Origin: CSP1-1 sp035620615 | Lineage (GTDB): Archaea; Thermoproteota; Nitrososphaeria; Nitrososphaerales; Nitrosopumilaceae | DNA length: 50,745 nt | Reading direction: 5' to 3' | Assembly (NCBI GenBank): GCA_035620615.1 | Contig: DASPGM010000007.1 | Location: forward strand, 1 to 50,745 | In this document: in pieces, positions 16,709 to 26,440 of the stretch | Position numbering within the stretch: the first letter of the stretch is position 1 | How the letters are laid out: each line of letters opens with the position of its first letter | The notes under the pieces: model-generated | What the model was told of the DNA's origin: nothing | What the model saw: only the letters and a program-made list of their open reading frames with translations | Databases searched by the model: none | Program-made: the position numbers and the translations under genes

Positions 16709-17827
16709 TTGGGCAGAATAAAATTTGGGATTCAAAACGGTCTAAATGTAGCAAGGGCAGGATATACTGAAGACCAAATAATTACTGCATGTATTTTGGC
16801 TGACAAGACAGGATATGATTCAGTTTGGTATATGGACCACACAAATGTTCCTCAATGGAAAAAAGCTATAGTTTTGGATCCTTGGGTCATGTTATCTGCA
16901 ATTGCAGCAGTTACTCGCAATGTTGAATTAGGAACATGTGTTACTGATGCAATAAGAAGACATCCATCAAATATTGCTCTTGCTGCAATTACATTAGATA
17001 GAGTGTCTAATGGAAGAGCATGTTTAGGAATAGGTGCTGGAGAGGCACAAAATCTTAAAGAATTTTGCATTCCCTTTGAGAATCCTGTTTCAAAATGGGA
17101 GGAGCAAATACAAGTAATCCATAAATTGTATTCTTCCAGTCCTGATCATACTGTAAATTTTGAAGGGAAATATTACAAGTTAGAAGGAGCGTGTCTTCAA
17201 GCTCCACCAATACGAAAACCAAATCCTCCAACATACATGGCAGCTGGAGGAAACCGTACCTTAATGATGACAGGAAAATATGGAAATGGTTGGCTTCCAA
17301 TAGGGTATACACCAGAATTATTTGAAGACCATGCAGCACAAATAAAAAAATCAATGGATGAAAATGGAAGAACAGACGCCGAAAAGGATAATTTTCAATT
17401 TGCATTAGATATAGACGTATATTTTTCTGAAGATGCTGAAGAGTCATGGGCTAAAATGAAAGAAGCTGTTAAGGTAAGTTTGTTTAAACCAGAGGTTTTG
17501 AGAGTTCATGGACTTAAAGAAATTGAAGGTTTTGATTTTAGAAAATATTTTACAGAATATTCAATGTCAAATCAAGAATGGATTGTGAAGATGAGAGAGG
17601 CTGCAACAAAAATTCCTGAAAAAGTTGCACGTTCTTCTACTGCTGTTGGTACGCCTGATGATGTAATTCCAACCTTTGAGCGATTCGTAAAAGCTGGAGT
17701 AAACCATTTTGTAATTAGATTTTGGGGTAAAAACTACTTTGGTAGTATTGACAAATTTGCATCAGATGTAATGCCACACCTTAAACAAAAAGATGAAACT
17801 TCGGCAACTTTCTTAAGTGGCCTGTAG
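16709..17827 (+). CDS. LLM-class F420-dependent oxidoreductase (Mer-like)
   Basis: A bacterial-luciferase-like TIM barrel of 372 residues. Hallmarks are GYDSVWYMDHTNV near residue 33, the ELGTCVTDAIRRHPSNIALAA block (about 73-93) and GRACLGIGAGEAQNLKEF (about 101-118), which resemble methylene-tetrahydromethanopterin reductase and F420-dependent glucose-6-phosphate dehydrogenase. Thaumarchaea make F420. The substrate is unknown. The start is TTG directly before GGC AGA ATA, with no alternative ATG in the first 70 codons. The following flavin-binding gene begins 20 nt downstream on the same strand, so the two probably form an operon. Confidence 0.88.
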   Translation: MGRIKFGIQNGLNVARAGYTEDQIITACILADKTGYDSVWYMDHTNVPQWKKAIVLDPWVMLSAIAAVTRNVELGTCVTDAIRRHPSNIALAAITLDRVSNGRACLGIGAGEAQNLKEFCIPFENPVSKWEEQIQVIHKLYSSSPDHTVNFEGKYYKLEGACLQAPPIRKPNPPTYMAAGGNRTLMMTGKYGNGWLPIGYTPELFEDHAAQIKKSMDENGRTDAEKDNFQFALDIDVYFSEDAEESWAKMKEAVKVSLFKPEVLRVHGLKEIEGFDFRKYFTEYSMSNQEWIVKMREAATKIPEKVARSSTAVGTPDDVIPTFERFVKAGVNHFVIRFWGKNYFGSIDKFASDVMPHLKQKDETSATFLSGL

Positions 17828-17847
17828 ATAAAAAGAAATGTTTTAAC

Positions 17848-18480
17848 ATGCAGCTTCTAGGTAGGCTAGAAATTAAATCAAAAGAAAAAATTAAAGAGTT
17901 TCTAGACAAAGAGCATGTTGGTAGAATAGCAACAATTGATTCAAGTGGATATCCCCAAGTAATTCCAATGAATTTTGTATTTCTTAATGATGAAATTTAT
18001 ATGCATTCTCATACAAAGGGTGAAAAATTAGAGAACGTTGCCCGCAATGACAAGGTAGGATTTGAAGTAGATAGAGAGCTTGAATTTCTCCCATCTTATT
18101 TTGAAGATCCAAAAGATGCCTCCCTTGCAGATACTCTGTACATCTCAATAGTAATCAAGGGAAAAGGAAAAATTGTAAAAGATAAGCAAGAAAAGACTAA
18201 CGCGCTTAACGGTCTAATGAAAAAATACCAGCCTGAAGGCAAATATGAACCAATTTCACCACAAATGCCGGTTTTAGACGAAGTGGCAATAATCAAGGTA
18301 ACGCCTGAGACAATTCATGGAAAATACAAAATTGGTCAGAATTTGCAAAAAGATGCAAGAAGAAAACTTGCAGAAAAAATTCTTGAGCGAAATTCATTTT
18401 CTGCTAAAGAAACCCTAAAAATTATGGGATTTTCTATAACAGAGAGAGGTCTCGAGATGACTAGTGAGCCTGTCTGGTGA
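17848..18480 (+). CDS. Pyridoxamine 5'-phosphate oxidase-like flavin/F420-binding protein
   Basis: The N-terminal 150 residues are a split-beta-barrel flavin-binding domain of the PNPOx-like type: VGRIATIDSSGYPQVIPMNFVFLNDEIYMHS, then GEKLENVARNDKVGFEVD. The C-terminal 50 residues (KDARRKLAEKILERN onward) are a helical extension. Relatives bind FMN, F420 or haem; the close link to the LLM gene, 20 nt upstream, favours an F420/flavin redox role. The total of 210 residues is within the family range. It is cytosolic, with an ATG start. Confidence 0.85.
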   Translation: MQLLGRLEIKSKEKIKEFLDKEHVGRIATIDSSGYPQVIPMNFVFLNDEIYMHSHTKGEKLENVARNDKVGFEVDRELEFLPSYFEDPKDASLADTLYISIVIKGKGKIVKDKQEKTNALNGLMKKYQPEGKYEPISPQMPVLDEVAIIKVTPETIHGKYKIGQNLQKDARRKLAEKILERNSFSAKETLKIMGFSITERGLEMTSEPVW

Positions 18481-18545
18481 TATTAAAACAATTTTTGCTT
18501 ATCAAATTACCATTCCTTTAAATTCACTTTTAGACGAATTATCCA

Positions 18546-20495
18546 GTGCAACAAATCCAAAGATTTCACTTACTGTCAGAATATTTTCCTACAGGTGACC
18601 AACCTCAGGCAATAGATACTTTGGTTAATGGAGTTAGGAAAAATAAAATTCAAACTTTGCTTGGTGTAACAGGAAGTGGGAAGACATTTACTATTGCAAA
18701 TGTAATCCAGCAGACAGGTAAAAACACTCTTGTAATATCACATAATAAAACCCTTGCAGCACAACTATATTCTGAACTTAAACAGTTTTTTCCAAAAAAT
18801 AATGTGGGCTATTTTGTATCATATTATGACTACTATCAACCCGAAAGCTATCTTCCACAGACAGACACATACATAGAAAAGGATACACAAATTAATGAAA
18901 AAATTGAAAAATTGAGGCTTGAAGCAACTGCGATGCTACTATCTGAAGAGCCAACAATTATAGTTGCTACAGTGTCTTGTATTTACTCACTTGGAAATCC
19001 AAAAGATTGGGAAGAAATGGCAATTAGAATATCAGATAAAGATAAGGTTAATCGTTTGGCAATTATTAAAAAATTTCTTAATGCAAGATATGAAAGAAAT
19101 GATGTAGAATTAGCTCCAGGAAATTTTCGAGTCAAAGGTGACACTATAGATGTTATTCCGGCATATTCAGAAGACATTGTTAGGATTGCATTGTTTGGAG
19201 ACGAAATTGAAAAGATTTCATTGTTAGATCATGTGTCCCTAAAAGAAAAAAGAAAAGTATCATCTATCAAAATTTTTCCAGCAAAACATTATCTTATTGC
19301 AAAAGATGTAAGAGAAAGAGCAATCAAGTCAATTAAGGAGGAGCTAAAACATAGATTACCTGAACTTAACGAACTAGAGCGACAACGCTTGGAGATGAGA
19401 ACAAAATATGATCTAGAGATGATAGAAGAATTAGGATATTGTTCAGGAATTGAAAACTATTCACGTCATTTTGATGGAAGAAAACCTGGAGAGCAGGCAT
19501 TTTGTCTTCTTGATTTTTTTGGAGACGATTATTTACTAGTGATTGATGAATCACATGTTACCTTACCCCAATTACATGGAATGTACAAAGGGGATCATTC
19601 AAGGAAAAATGAGTTAGTCACTTATGGATTTAGGCTACCAAGTGCTTTTGATAATAGACCACTAAAATTTGAAGAATTTGAAAAATATATCAAAACGGCT
19701 ATTTTTGCGTCAGCTACACCATCAGATTATGAAAAACAAAAATCTTTTCAGATTGTTGAGCAAGTAGTTAGACCTACTGGATTGCTTGATCCAGTTGTTC
19801 AAGTCAGAGTAACAAAAAACCAAATGGATGATTTGATTGAGGAAATTAGGAAACGAACAAAAAAAGACCAGAGGGTTTTAGTCACTACTCTAACAAAAAG
19901 GATGGCAGAAGATTTAGCAGAATATCTTTCAAAAAAAGATGTTAAAGTTCGTTATATGCATTCTGAGATTGAAGGTTTGCAAAGAACAGAACTCATCAGG
20001 CAATTAAGATTAGGGGAGTTTGATGTATTAGTTGGAATAAATCTGTTACGAGAGGGTTTAGATATTCCAGAAGTTTCTTTGGTTGCAATTCTTGATGCAG
20101 ATAAAGAAGGATTTTTAAGAAATAATACAAGTTTGATTCAAACATTTGGAAGAGCTGCAAGAAACATAGATGGAACAGTAATCATGTATGCAGATTCGAT
20201 TACAAAATCCATGAAAGATGCAATCTCTGAAACAAATCGGCGTAGAGAAAAACAATTAGAATATAACAAAAAATTAGGGATTTCCCCAAAAACAATCATA
20301 AAGTCGATTCCAGTTCAAGAAACTATACTAGATGACATTAAGCATAAATCAACTAACGATTTGGCAAGAGATGCAATAGATATTGAAGCATCTATGAAAA
20401 AATATGCAGAGGATCTTGACTTTGAGCGAGCAATTGAGTGTCGAGAACGATTAAAAAGAATTCAAAAGGAAATTGAAAAGAAAAATGAAAAATGA
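18546..20495 (+). CDS. uvrB: UvrB, excinuclease ABC subunit B
   Basis: The damage-verifying helicase-like subunit of nucleotide excision repair. Visible are Walker A GVTGSGKT (40-47), the beta-hairpin region SYYDYYQPESYLPQTDTYIEKD, Walker B-type VIDESHV, helicase motifs VLVTTLTKRMAEDL, GINLLREGLDIPEV and QTFGRAARN, and the C-terminal UVR motif (YAEDLDFERAIECRERL) that contacts UvrC. The 649 residues are full length. The start is GTG. It is the first gene of a uvrB-uvrA-uvrC operon with overlapping genes. The Uvr system is bacterial in origin and present in only some archaea, so it reached this lineage by old transfer. Confidence 0.97.
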   Translation: MQQIQRFHLLSEYFPTGDQPQAIDTLVNGVRKNKIQTLLGVTGSGKTFTIANVIQQTGKNTLVISHNKTLAAQLYSELKQFFPKNNVGYFVSYYDYYQPESYLPQTDTYIEKDTQINEKIEKLRLEATAMLLSEEPTIIVATVSCIYSLGNPKDWEEMAIRISDKDKVNRLAIIKKFLNARYERNDVELAPGNFRVKGDTIDVIPAYSEDIVRIALFGDEIEKISLLDHVSLKEKRKVSSIKIFPAKHYLIAKDVRERAIKSIKEELKHRLPELNELERQRLEMRTKYDLEMIEELGYCSGIENYSRHFDGRKPGEQAFCLLDFFGDDYLLVIDESHVTLPQLHGMYKGDHSRKNELVTYGFRLPSAFDNRPLKFEEFEKYIKTAIFASATPSDYEKQKSFQIVEQVVRPTGLLDPVVQVRVTKNQMDDLIEEIRKRTKKDQRVLVTTLTKRMAEDLAEYLSKKDVKVRYMHSEIEGLQRTELIRQLRLGEFDVLVGINLLREGLDIPEVSLVAILDADKEGFLRNNTSLIQTFGRAARNIDGTVIMYADSITKSMKDAISETNRRREKQLEYNKKLGISPKTIIKSIPVQETILDDIKHKSTNDLARDAIDIEASMKKYAEDLDFERAIECRERLKRIQKEIEKKNEK

Positions 20496-23301
20496 TATCT
20501 TAAAGATTCGTGGTGCACGACATCATAATTTAAAAAACATTGATGTCGATATTCCAAAAAACAATCTTATAGTAATATCAGGATTATCAGGTTCTGGTAA
20601 ATCCACTCTTGCGTTTGATACCATCTATGCTGAAGGTCAGCGTAGATATGTAGAATCACTTTCAGCATACGCCAGACAGTTTTTGGAGATGATGGATAAA
20701 CCCGATGTTGATTCTATCGAAGGACTTTCCCCTGCCATATCAATTCAGCAAAAAACAACCAGTAAAAATCCCCGCTCCACAGTAGGAACTACCACAGAAA
20801 TCTATGACTATCTTAGGCTACTATATGCTAGAATTGGTATTCCGCATTGTCCAAACTGCAGTAGAATGATTTCAACGCAATCGATTGAAACCATTTGTGA
20901 TTCTGTCTTAAAGGATTTTAATGAAAAAAAAATTCTGGTATTAGCACCTATCATTCAAAGAAAAAAAGGAACGTATGAGAAGTTATTTGAACAAATAAAA
21001 AAAGACGGATATTCTAGAATTCGTCTTGATGGTGAAGTTATTTCACTTGATGAAGATATTCCCCCATTGGATAAGCAAAAATGGCATTGGATAGAAATTA
21101 TTGTTGATAGAATTACTACGTCAAAGACTGAAAAAAGCAGACTCTTTGAGGCAATTCAAAATGCCATTAAAGCTTCTAAAGGGGAGGTGATGATTGCATC
21201 TGAAAAAGAAAATAAAATATTTTCACAAAATAATGCTTGTCCGCATTGTGGATTAACCATTGGAGAGCTTGAACCTCGAACTTTTTCATTTAATTCACCA
21301 TTTGGTTCTTGCAAAGCATGTAATGGGCTAGGAGTTAAAATGGAATTTGACCCAGACCTAGTAATACCTGATAAAACTAAATCACTTTTAGATGGAGCAA
21401 TAGTTCCCTGGAGTGGTAGAGCATCATCATTTAGACGTCAAGAACTAAGAGCGGTAGGCAAAAAATTTGGATTTGATTTAATGACTCCAATAAATAAGCT
21501 AAAACCAAAACAACTTGAGGCAATTTTGTATGGCACAGATAAAAAAATCAATTACAAATATGAATCAAAATCAAGTGATTCCTATTGGGAATATTCTGAT
21601 AATTTTGAAGGAGTATTAGCAAATTTACATCGTATTTTTCTTGAAACTGAATCAGAATCAAAAAGAGAATGGCTCAAACAATTCATGCTAGATACACCAT
21701 GCAATTCATGTAATGGAAAAAAATTAAAACCAGAAGCTTTGGCTGTAAAAATCAATGACTTTGGAATAATGGATGTGTGTGATTTATCAATTGATAATTG
21801 TTACAATTTTTTTCAAAATCTAAAGTTAACTGAAACAGAATCTTACATTGCACGGGATGTGTTAAAAGAGATTAAAGAAAGATTAGAATTTCTTAAAAAT
21901 GTTGGATTGACATATCTTACACTAAATAGATCAAGTTCAACTCTCTCTGGAGGAGAATCACAAAGAATAAGGCTAGCTACACAGATTGGCTCAAACTTGA
22001 CTGGAGTGTTATATGTTTTAGATGAGCCAACAATTGGGTTGCATCAAAGAGATAATGCTAGATTAATTAAAACGCTAACAAAGCTGCGAGATCTTGGAAA
22101 TACTGTCATTGTTGTAGAGCATGACGAGGAAGTTATACGAAATTCAGACTGGATGCTTGATTTAGGTCCAGGTGCAGGAATTAATGGCGGAAATGTTGTC
22201 TTTGAAGGGACAGTAGATAAAATCTTAAATGGTCACAAGTCGATTACAGGAGATTATCTTAAAAATAAATCCCTAATCAGTTTGAAAGATAAAAAACGTG
22301 AAGAAAAAGGCAAACTAATTCTCAAAGGAGCAAAAGAAAATAATCTTAAAAACATAACAGTAGAATTTCCTTTAGGAAAATTCATTTCCATTACAGGAGT
22401 TTCAGGTTCTGGAAAATCAACTTTAATTAATGAAACTCTGCTAAAATCACTTGAATCTAAATTTTACAAAACAACTAGACGAGCTGGAGAACATAAAGAG
22501 CTTATTGGATTAGATAAAATAGATAATGTGATTGCGATAGACCAATCACCTATTGGTAGAACACCTAGATCAAATCCAGCAACTTATATTGGAGCATTTA
22601 CTGCTATTCGTGAACTTTATTCAAATACAGAAGCCTCAAAAGAACGTGGATACACCCCAGGACAATTTTCATTTAATGTACCAGATGGAAGATGTTTTGC
22701 TTGTGAAGGAGATGGGGTAAAACAAATCGAGATGCAGTTTCTTTCCGATGTGTTTGTAAAATGTGATGAATGTAAGGGAAAACGGTACAACTCTGAAACA
22801 CTTTCTATTCACTACAAAGGAAAAAATATTGCAGAAATTCTAGATATGACAGTATTTGAGGCATTACAGTTTTTTGAAAATATTCCCTCAATTAAACGAA
22901 AACTTCAAACAATTTACGATGTAGGTTTAGGGTACATTAAACTTGGACAGTCATCTCCTACATTATCTGGAGGAGAAGCACAAAGAGTAAAGCTTGCCTC
23001 AGAGTTATCAAAAAGAGCTACTGGAAATACACTTTACATATTAGATGAGCCTACAACTGGACTTCACTTTGCAGATGTTCAGAAACTTCTAGATGTTTTA
23101 AATCGCCTGGTAAACCTTGGCAATACAGTAATTGTGATAGAGCACAATATGGATGTAATTAAAAATTCAGATTGGATAATCGATCTTGGCCCAGAGGGAG
23201 GAAATAATGGGGGACAGATCATGGCTACAGGTACTCCTGAACAAATAGCAGAAACCAATACTCACACAGGAAAATTCCTTAAAAAATTCATGCAAAGATG
23301 A
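20485..23301 (+). CDS. uvrA: UvrA, excinuclease ABC subunit A
   Basis: The damage-sensing ABC ATPase of excision repair. It has two ATPase modules: Walker A GLSGSGKS (33-40) and GVSGSGKS (about 645-652), with signature motifs LSGGESQRIRLA and LSGGEAQRVKLA. Zinc-binding modules include HCPNC, CPHCGLTIGELEP with CKAC, and CFAC with CDEC. The 938 residues from the ATG at 20485 are full length; a TTG 12 nt earlier would add four basic residues. The first codons overlap the end of uvrB by 11 nt and the stop overlaps the start of uvrC (ATGA), so translation of the three genes is coupled. Confidence 0.97.
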   Translation: MKNDILKIRGARHHNLKNIDVDIPKNNLIVISGLSGSGKSTLAFDTIYAEGQRRYVESLSAYARQFLEMMDKPDVDSIEGLSPAISIQQKTTSKNPRSTVGTTTEIYDYLRLLYARIGIPHCPNCSRMISTQSIETICDSVLKDFNEKKILVLAPIIQRKKGTYEKLFEQIKKDGYSRIRLDGEVISLDEDIPPLDKQKWHWIEIIVDRITTSKTEKSRLFEAIQNAIKASKGEVMIASEKENKIFSQNNACPHCGLTIGELEPRTFSFNSPFGSCKACNGLGVKMEFDPDLVIPDKTKSLLDGAIVPWSGRASSFRRQELRAVGKKFGFDLMTPINKLKPKQLEAILYGTDKKINYKYESKSSDSYWEYSDNFEGVLANLHRIFLETESESKREWLKQFMLDTPCNSCNGKKLKPEALAVKINDFGIMDVCDLSIDNCYNFFQNLKLTETESYIARDVLKEIKERLEFLKNVGLTYLTLNRSSSTLSGGESQRIRLATQIGSNLTGVLYVLDEPTIGLHQRDNARLIKTLTKLRDLGNTVIVVEHDEEVIRNSDWMLDLGPGAGINGGNVVFEGTVDKILNGHKSITGDYLKNKSLISLKDKKREEKGKLILKGAKENNLKNITVEFPLGKFISITGVSGSGKSTLINETLLKSLESKFYKTTRRAGEHKELIGLDKIDNVIAIDQSPIGRTPRSNPATYIGAFTAIRELYSNTEASKERGYTPGQFSFNVPDGRCFACEGDGVKQIEMQFLSDVFVKCDECKGKRYNSETLSIHYKGKNIAEILDMTVFEALQFFENIPSIKRKLQTIYDVGLGYIKLGQSSPTLSGGEAQRVKLASELSKRATGNTLYILDEPTTGLHFADVQKLLDVLNRLVNLGNTVIVIEHNMDVIKNSDWIIDLGPEGGNNGGQIMATGTPEQIAETNTHTGKFLKKFMQR

Positions 23302-24881
23302 CCTTTGATATTTCTAGTGTCATAATTCCAAGCCATCCTGGGATATACATGATGAAGGATGAAAATGGTAGAATAATTTACATCGGGAAGGCAAAAAATT
23401 TGAAAAAAAGGGTAAAATCATATTTTTTACAAAATCAAAACTATAAAACACAAAAGCTTGTTGAAAAAATTTCCGATATTGAGTTTGTTTTAACTGATAA
23501 TGAAGGCGAGGCCTATATTCTAGAATCAAACATGATTAAAAAATACAGGCCCATCTACAATATCGAATTAAAGGATCAGCAACGCTATACTTACCTTCGT
23601 CTTACAGAAGAGAAATATCCAAGACTTTTAGTGGCAAGACGAATGAGAACTGGAAAATTTTTAGGATCAGGTAAGGTCTTTGGTCCATTTACTTCAGGTA
23701 GCTCAAAGCTATTAACAATAGGAACCCTTCGTAAGACATTCAAGATAAGGATTTGCAAGACACTTCCAAAAAAAGCATGTCTTGAATATCATTTAGGAAA
23801 TTGTGAAGCACCATGTGAATTCATCGAGGCTCAAAAAAAATATTCTAAAAATGTAAACGAATTAGAATTAATCTTGAAAGGAAAAAAGCAGATGCAAGAA
23901 TTTGCAGAAAAATTACAAAATGATATGAAGCAAGCATCTGAATCGCTTAACTATGAACGAGCAAAGGAAATTAGGGACACATTAAACAGACTGGGTAGCC
24001 TTCAGACTAAACAAAAGATGGAATATGTAGAAAATGCACCAGATGAAGACTACATTGGGATTAAAATTGAAGAACAAACTGCACTTATAATGTCACTTAG
24101 ACAAACTCATGGTATAATTAGAGATAGTAATCGATTCTCTTTTGATCTTATTGGAGATAACACTTTTGGAAATTTTCTGTATCAATATTATACAACGCGA
24201 CCTATTCCTAAAAAAATTATCGTAAATGACGTTCCTGAAAATAAAAAAATTTTAGAAAATGCACTTTCAAAAATAGCTGGATTTGAAGTAAATATTATTG
24301 TTCCAAAAAAAGGAAAAAGAAAAGAGATGATTGGATTGGTAATGAAAAATATCAATCTAATTCAATCAAAGGGAATAGACCCAGGAATTTATGAAATAAA
24401 AGAATATTTAGAGTTAGAAAATTTTCCAAAAATTATTGAATGTTTTGATGTATCAAATCACGGAACTCAATATTCTGTAGGATCAATGTCCAGGATTGTA
24501 AATGGACAACCAGATAAATCAGGATATAGAAAATTTAGAATTAAAACAGTTTCTGGTAGAAATGATTATGCAATGATTGATGAAATTGTAAAGAGACGTT
24601 ATTTCAGACTATCTGAAGAAAACTTGGAATTACCTAATCTAATTTTAATTGATGGTGGAAAAGGCCATCTAAGAGCTGCTGAAAAAGCTTTACAGAGTCT
24701 AAGTGTCAAAGTAGAGTGTGCATCATTAGCAAAACAAAATGAGGAGGTATTTGTATCCAAAAGCAAAAATCCAATAATTATTCCGCGAAGTAGTTCTGGA
24801 TTAAAAATTTTACAGTATGCAAGAGATGAGGCTCATAGATTTGGTGTTGCATATAATCGAGCACTCAGAAAATTAAATTAA
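23298..24881 (+). CDS. uvrC: UvrC, excinuclease ABC subunit C, without C-terminal HhH domain
   Basis: The dual-incision nuclease of excision repair. The N-terminal GIY-YIG nuclease domain (HPGIYMMKDENGRIIYIGKAKNLKKR, residues 13-38) makes the 3' cut. A UVR motif lies near residues 215-230 (ASESLNYERAKEIRDTL). The UvrC RNase H-like domain (CFDVSNHGTQYSVGSMS, then LILIDGGKGHLRAAEKAL) makes the 5' cut. The frame ends just after DEAHRFGVAYNRALRKLN, where other UvrC proteins continue into a tandem helix-hairpin-helix domain of about 60-80 residues. No HhH-like sequence follows in any frame, so this is a naturally short 527-residue form rather than a frameshift. It is translationally coupled to uvrA. 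Confidence 0.95.
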   Translation: MTFDISSVIIPSHPGIYMMKDENGRIIYIGKAKNLKKRVKSYFLQNQNYKTQKLVEKISDIEFVLTDNEGEAYILESNMIKKYRPIYNIELKDQQRYTYLRLTEEKYPRLLVARRMRTGKFLGSGKVFGPFTSGSSKLLTIGTLRKTFKIRICKTLPKKACLEYHLGNCEAPCEFIEAQKKYSKNVNELELILKGKKQMQEFAEKLQNDMKQASESLNYERAKEIRDTLNRLGSLQTKQKMEYVENAPDEDYIGIKIEEQTALIMSLRQTHGIIRDSNRFSFDLIGDNTFGNFLYQYYTTRPIPKKIIVNDVPENKKILENALSKIAGFEVNIIVPKKGKRKEMIGLVMKNINLIQSKGIDPGIYEIKEYLELENFPKIIECFDVSNHGTQYSVGSMSRIVNGQPDKSGYRKFRIKTVSGRNDYAMIDEIVKRRYFRLSEENLELPNLILIDGGKGHLRAAEKALQSLSVKVECASLAKQNEEVFVSKSKNPIIIPRSSSGLKILQYARDEAHRFGVAYNRALRKLN

Positions 24882-24982
24882 TTTTAAAAAATTTTTATTT
24901 CTAAAAATGGTCTAGATGATTGAAAGTTGCAGGCTATCAGAAATAATTTTTTACTACACATTTTAGAAGTATATGTCCTTTT

Positions 24983-25004
24983 TGGATCGAAGATATATGA
25001 TCCA
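24983..25004. promoter_or_regulatory. Inverted repeat TGGATC-N10-GATCCA
   Basis: Perfect 6-bp arms at 24983-24988 and 24999-25004, ending 23 nt before the start of the small zinc protein at 25028, a position overlapping its likely promoter. A second GATC dyad, GATCA-N6-TGATC, lies at 25201-25216, between this gene and the second TrmB gene. Apart from these and the small gene, the gap 24882-25339 holds AT-rich promoter-like sequence and no other supported gene. Confidence 0.35.
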
Positions 25005-25027
25005 TTAACGTATAAGAATAGGTAATT

Positions 25028-25126
25028 ATGCGATCACTTAGAGAATGTATGCATTGTGGAAGAGAATTTGAGAATATGAGAAGTGATTTTTGTTCCGAAG
25101 ATTGTGCGCTAGAAGCATCGAATTAG
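25028..25126 (+). CDS. 32-residue zinc-finger microprotein (FCS-like)
   Basis: The complete frame starts at ATG and reads MRSLRECMHCGREF followed by ENMRSDFCSEDCALEASN. Two Cys pairs, C-x2-C (CMHC) and C-x3-C (CSEDC), with aromatic residues ahead of the second pair, form a treble-clef/FCS-type zinc site. Stand-alone zinc microproteins of this size are common in archaea. It may bind nucleic acid or a protein partner, but the function is unknown. It is flanked by GATC dyads and lies between uvrC and a TrmB regulator on the same strand. Confidence 0.75.
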   Translation: MRSLRECMHCGREFENMRSDFCSEDCALEASN

Positions 25127-25339
25127 TTTTATTTTGGAATCTAGAAACTGGAAATATATTAGAAAATGAGTCTCAATTAATAGAATAATTCTGTTTCATG
25201 GATCAGTTTTATGATCTATCAAAAAAAAGTCGAAAAGAGGAGTTTTCCATTTTTTGATCGTACTGATAATTTATACGTGAACGTTATATGAAAAATCTGA
25301 ATTTTATCTATTACGCAAGCAAATACTGAAATCAATGCA

Positions 25340-26245
25340 ATGTTTAAGGAAAAAAACACCAGTTCACTAAAACCATCTTGGTTAGAACAAAGAACGTATG
25401 TGAATCAATTAAAGAGGGAGCATGAAGAAAACAGTGAATTAGAGTCAAACAAACATATTGAAACTCTGAGTTCCCAACTATCTTCTATTTTGGGGTTAGA
25501 AGAAATGGAGGCACATGTATATCTTAATCTTTTAAGAATTGGTCCGATCTCTGCAAGCGCACTTGCAAAAGAAATCGATGTAGAAAGAACAAAAACTTAT
25601 CGAACCATTGAAAAACTTTTAAATCAAAATATAGTTTCGACAACATTTTCCAAACCAAAACTTTGTGTAGCAACTAAACCCGAAGAGGTTCTCAAAATGA
25701 TTCTACAGAAAAAAGAAGACGATTTAAAATTACTTAAAGAAACAAGAGAAGATGTTGTCAAAAAAATTAAGAAAATGATCCCTAATAATTATTTACATAA
25801 TATGCCCACTTTTCATATAGTCCAAGGTAGAGCAAATATTTATTCAAACATTAGTAAGTTAATAGAAAATTCCACCGATATAGTCTATATTGTAACTACA
25901 CTAAAAGATATTGCAAGAATGTATCACACAAGCATTCCTGAAAAAATAAAGATTTGTGAAAAAAATGGAGGTCGAGTTTTACTTCTAACTGAATTAAATG
26001 ATGATAAATCATTACCATTTGTTAAACGATTTGGGGCAACTGAGACAAGAGTTGGAAAAGTGAGGTCTAAAGGGAGGATGATTGTTGAAAAAAATAACCA
26101 AATGATTATGGCGGATGCTGCCTCAAAAGACTATGAAAATTCCAGTATAGAGGCAGATTTTGCTTTTTCAACAAATTCTAAAGAAATGGTGAACAATATC
26201 TACACACTCTGTAACCTTTTATGGAATAGTTCAAAATCATTATAA
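25340..26245 (+). CDS. TrmB-family transcriptional regulator
   Basis: A 301-residue protein with an N-terminal extension of about 45 hydrophilic residues before the TrmB winged helix (SILGLEEMEAHVYLNLL, then GPISASALAKEIDVERTKTYRTIEKLL). A helical linker follows (KMILQKKEDDLKLLKETREDVVKKIKKM), then a TrmB-type sensor region (FHIVQGRANIYSNISKLIENSTDIVYIVTTL). It lacks the extra C-terminal domain of the paralogue at 8644. The charged N-terminal tail is unusual; an internal start nearer residue 45 is possible but no better ATG is evident. Targets may include its own upstream GATC dyad at 25201-25216 (inference). Confidence 0.85.
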   Translation: MFKEKNTSSLKPSWLEQRTYVNQLKREHEENSELESNKHIETLSSQLSSILGLEEMEAHVYLNLLRIGPISASALAKEIDVERTKTYRTIEKLLNQNIVSTTFSKPKLCVATKPEEVLKMILQKKEDDLKLLKETREDVVKKIKKMIPNNYLHNMPTFHIVQGRANIYSNISKLIENSTDIVYIVTTLKDIARMYHTSIPEKIKICEKNGGRVLLLTELNDDKSLPFVKRFGATETRVGKVRSKGRMIVEKNNQMIMADAASKDYENSSIEADFAFSTNSKEMVNNIYTLCNLLWNSSKSL

Positions 26246-26284
26246 TTAGTGAATATAAAAATTATCAAAATAAGTGGTAATTAA

Positions 26285-26396
26285 TCAACCAAGAACTACG
26301 GCAGAAATGTATTCCTGTCCGTGTTCTTTGGTAGAATGAATTCTAAAACAATTTACCTGCAGGATTAATAGGAACTTGTATGTGCGATTGATACAT
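26285..26396 (-). pseudogene. Possible small gene with a one-base frameshift at a T run
   Basis: Two adjacent minus-strand frames each look protein-like. From the ATG at 26396 the reading MYQSHIQVPINPAGKLF runs into a stop. Skipping one T of the TTTT run there continues as RIHSTKEHGQEYISAVVLG and ends at a TGA (26287-26285). Together they would give a 36-residue protein. This could be a broken microgene, a sequencing error in the homopolymer, or chance. No homologue is recognised by eye. Confidence 0.3.
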
Positions 26397-26440
26397 AATA
26401 GTAATGAAATAAAAATTTCTTTTTATTTTTTGAGTTTTTT

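Noticed and set aside
25199..25272. Short frame MDQFYDLSKKSRKEEFSIF with a possible continuation after skipping one T
   Set aside because: Only 19 codons before the stop. The continuation needs a frameshift and there is no motif, so it is too weak to list as a gene.
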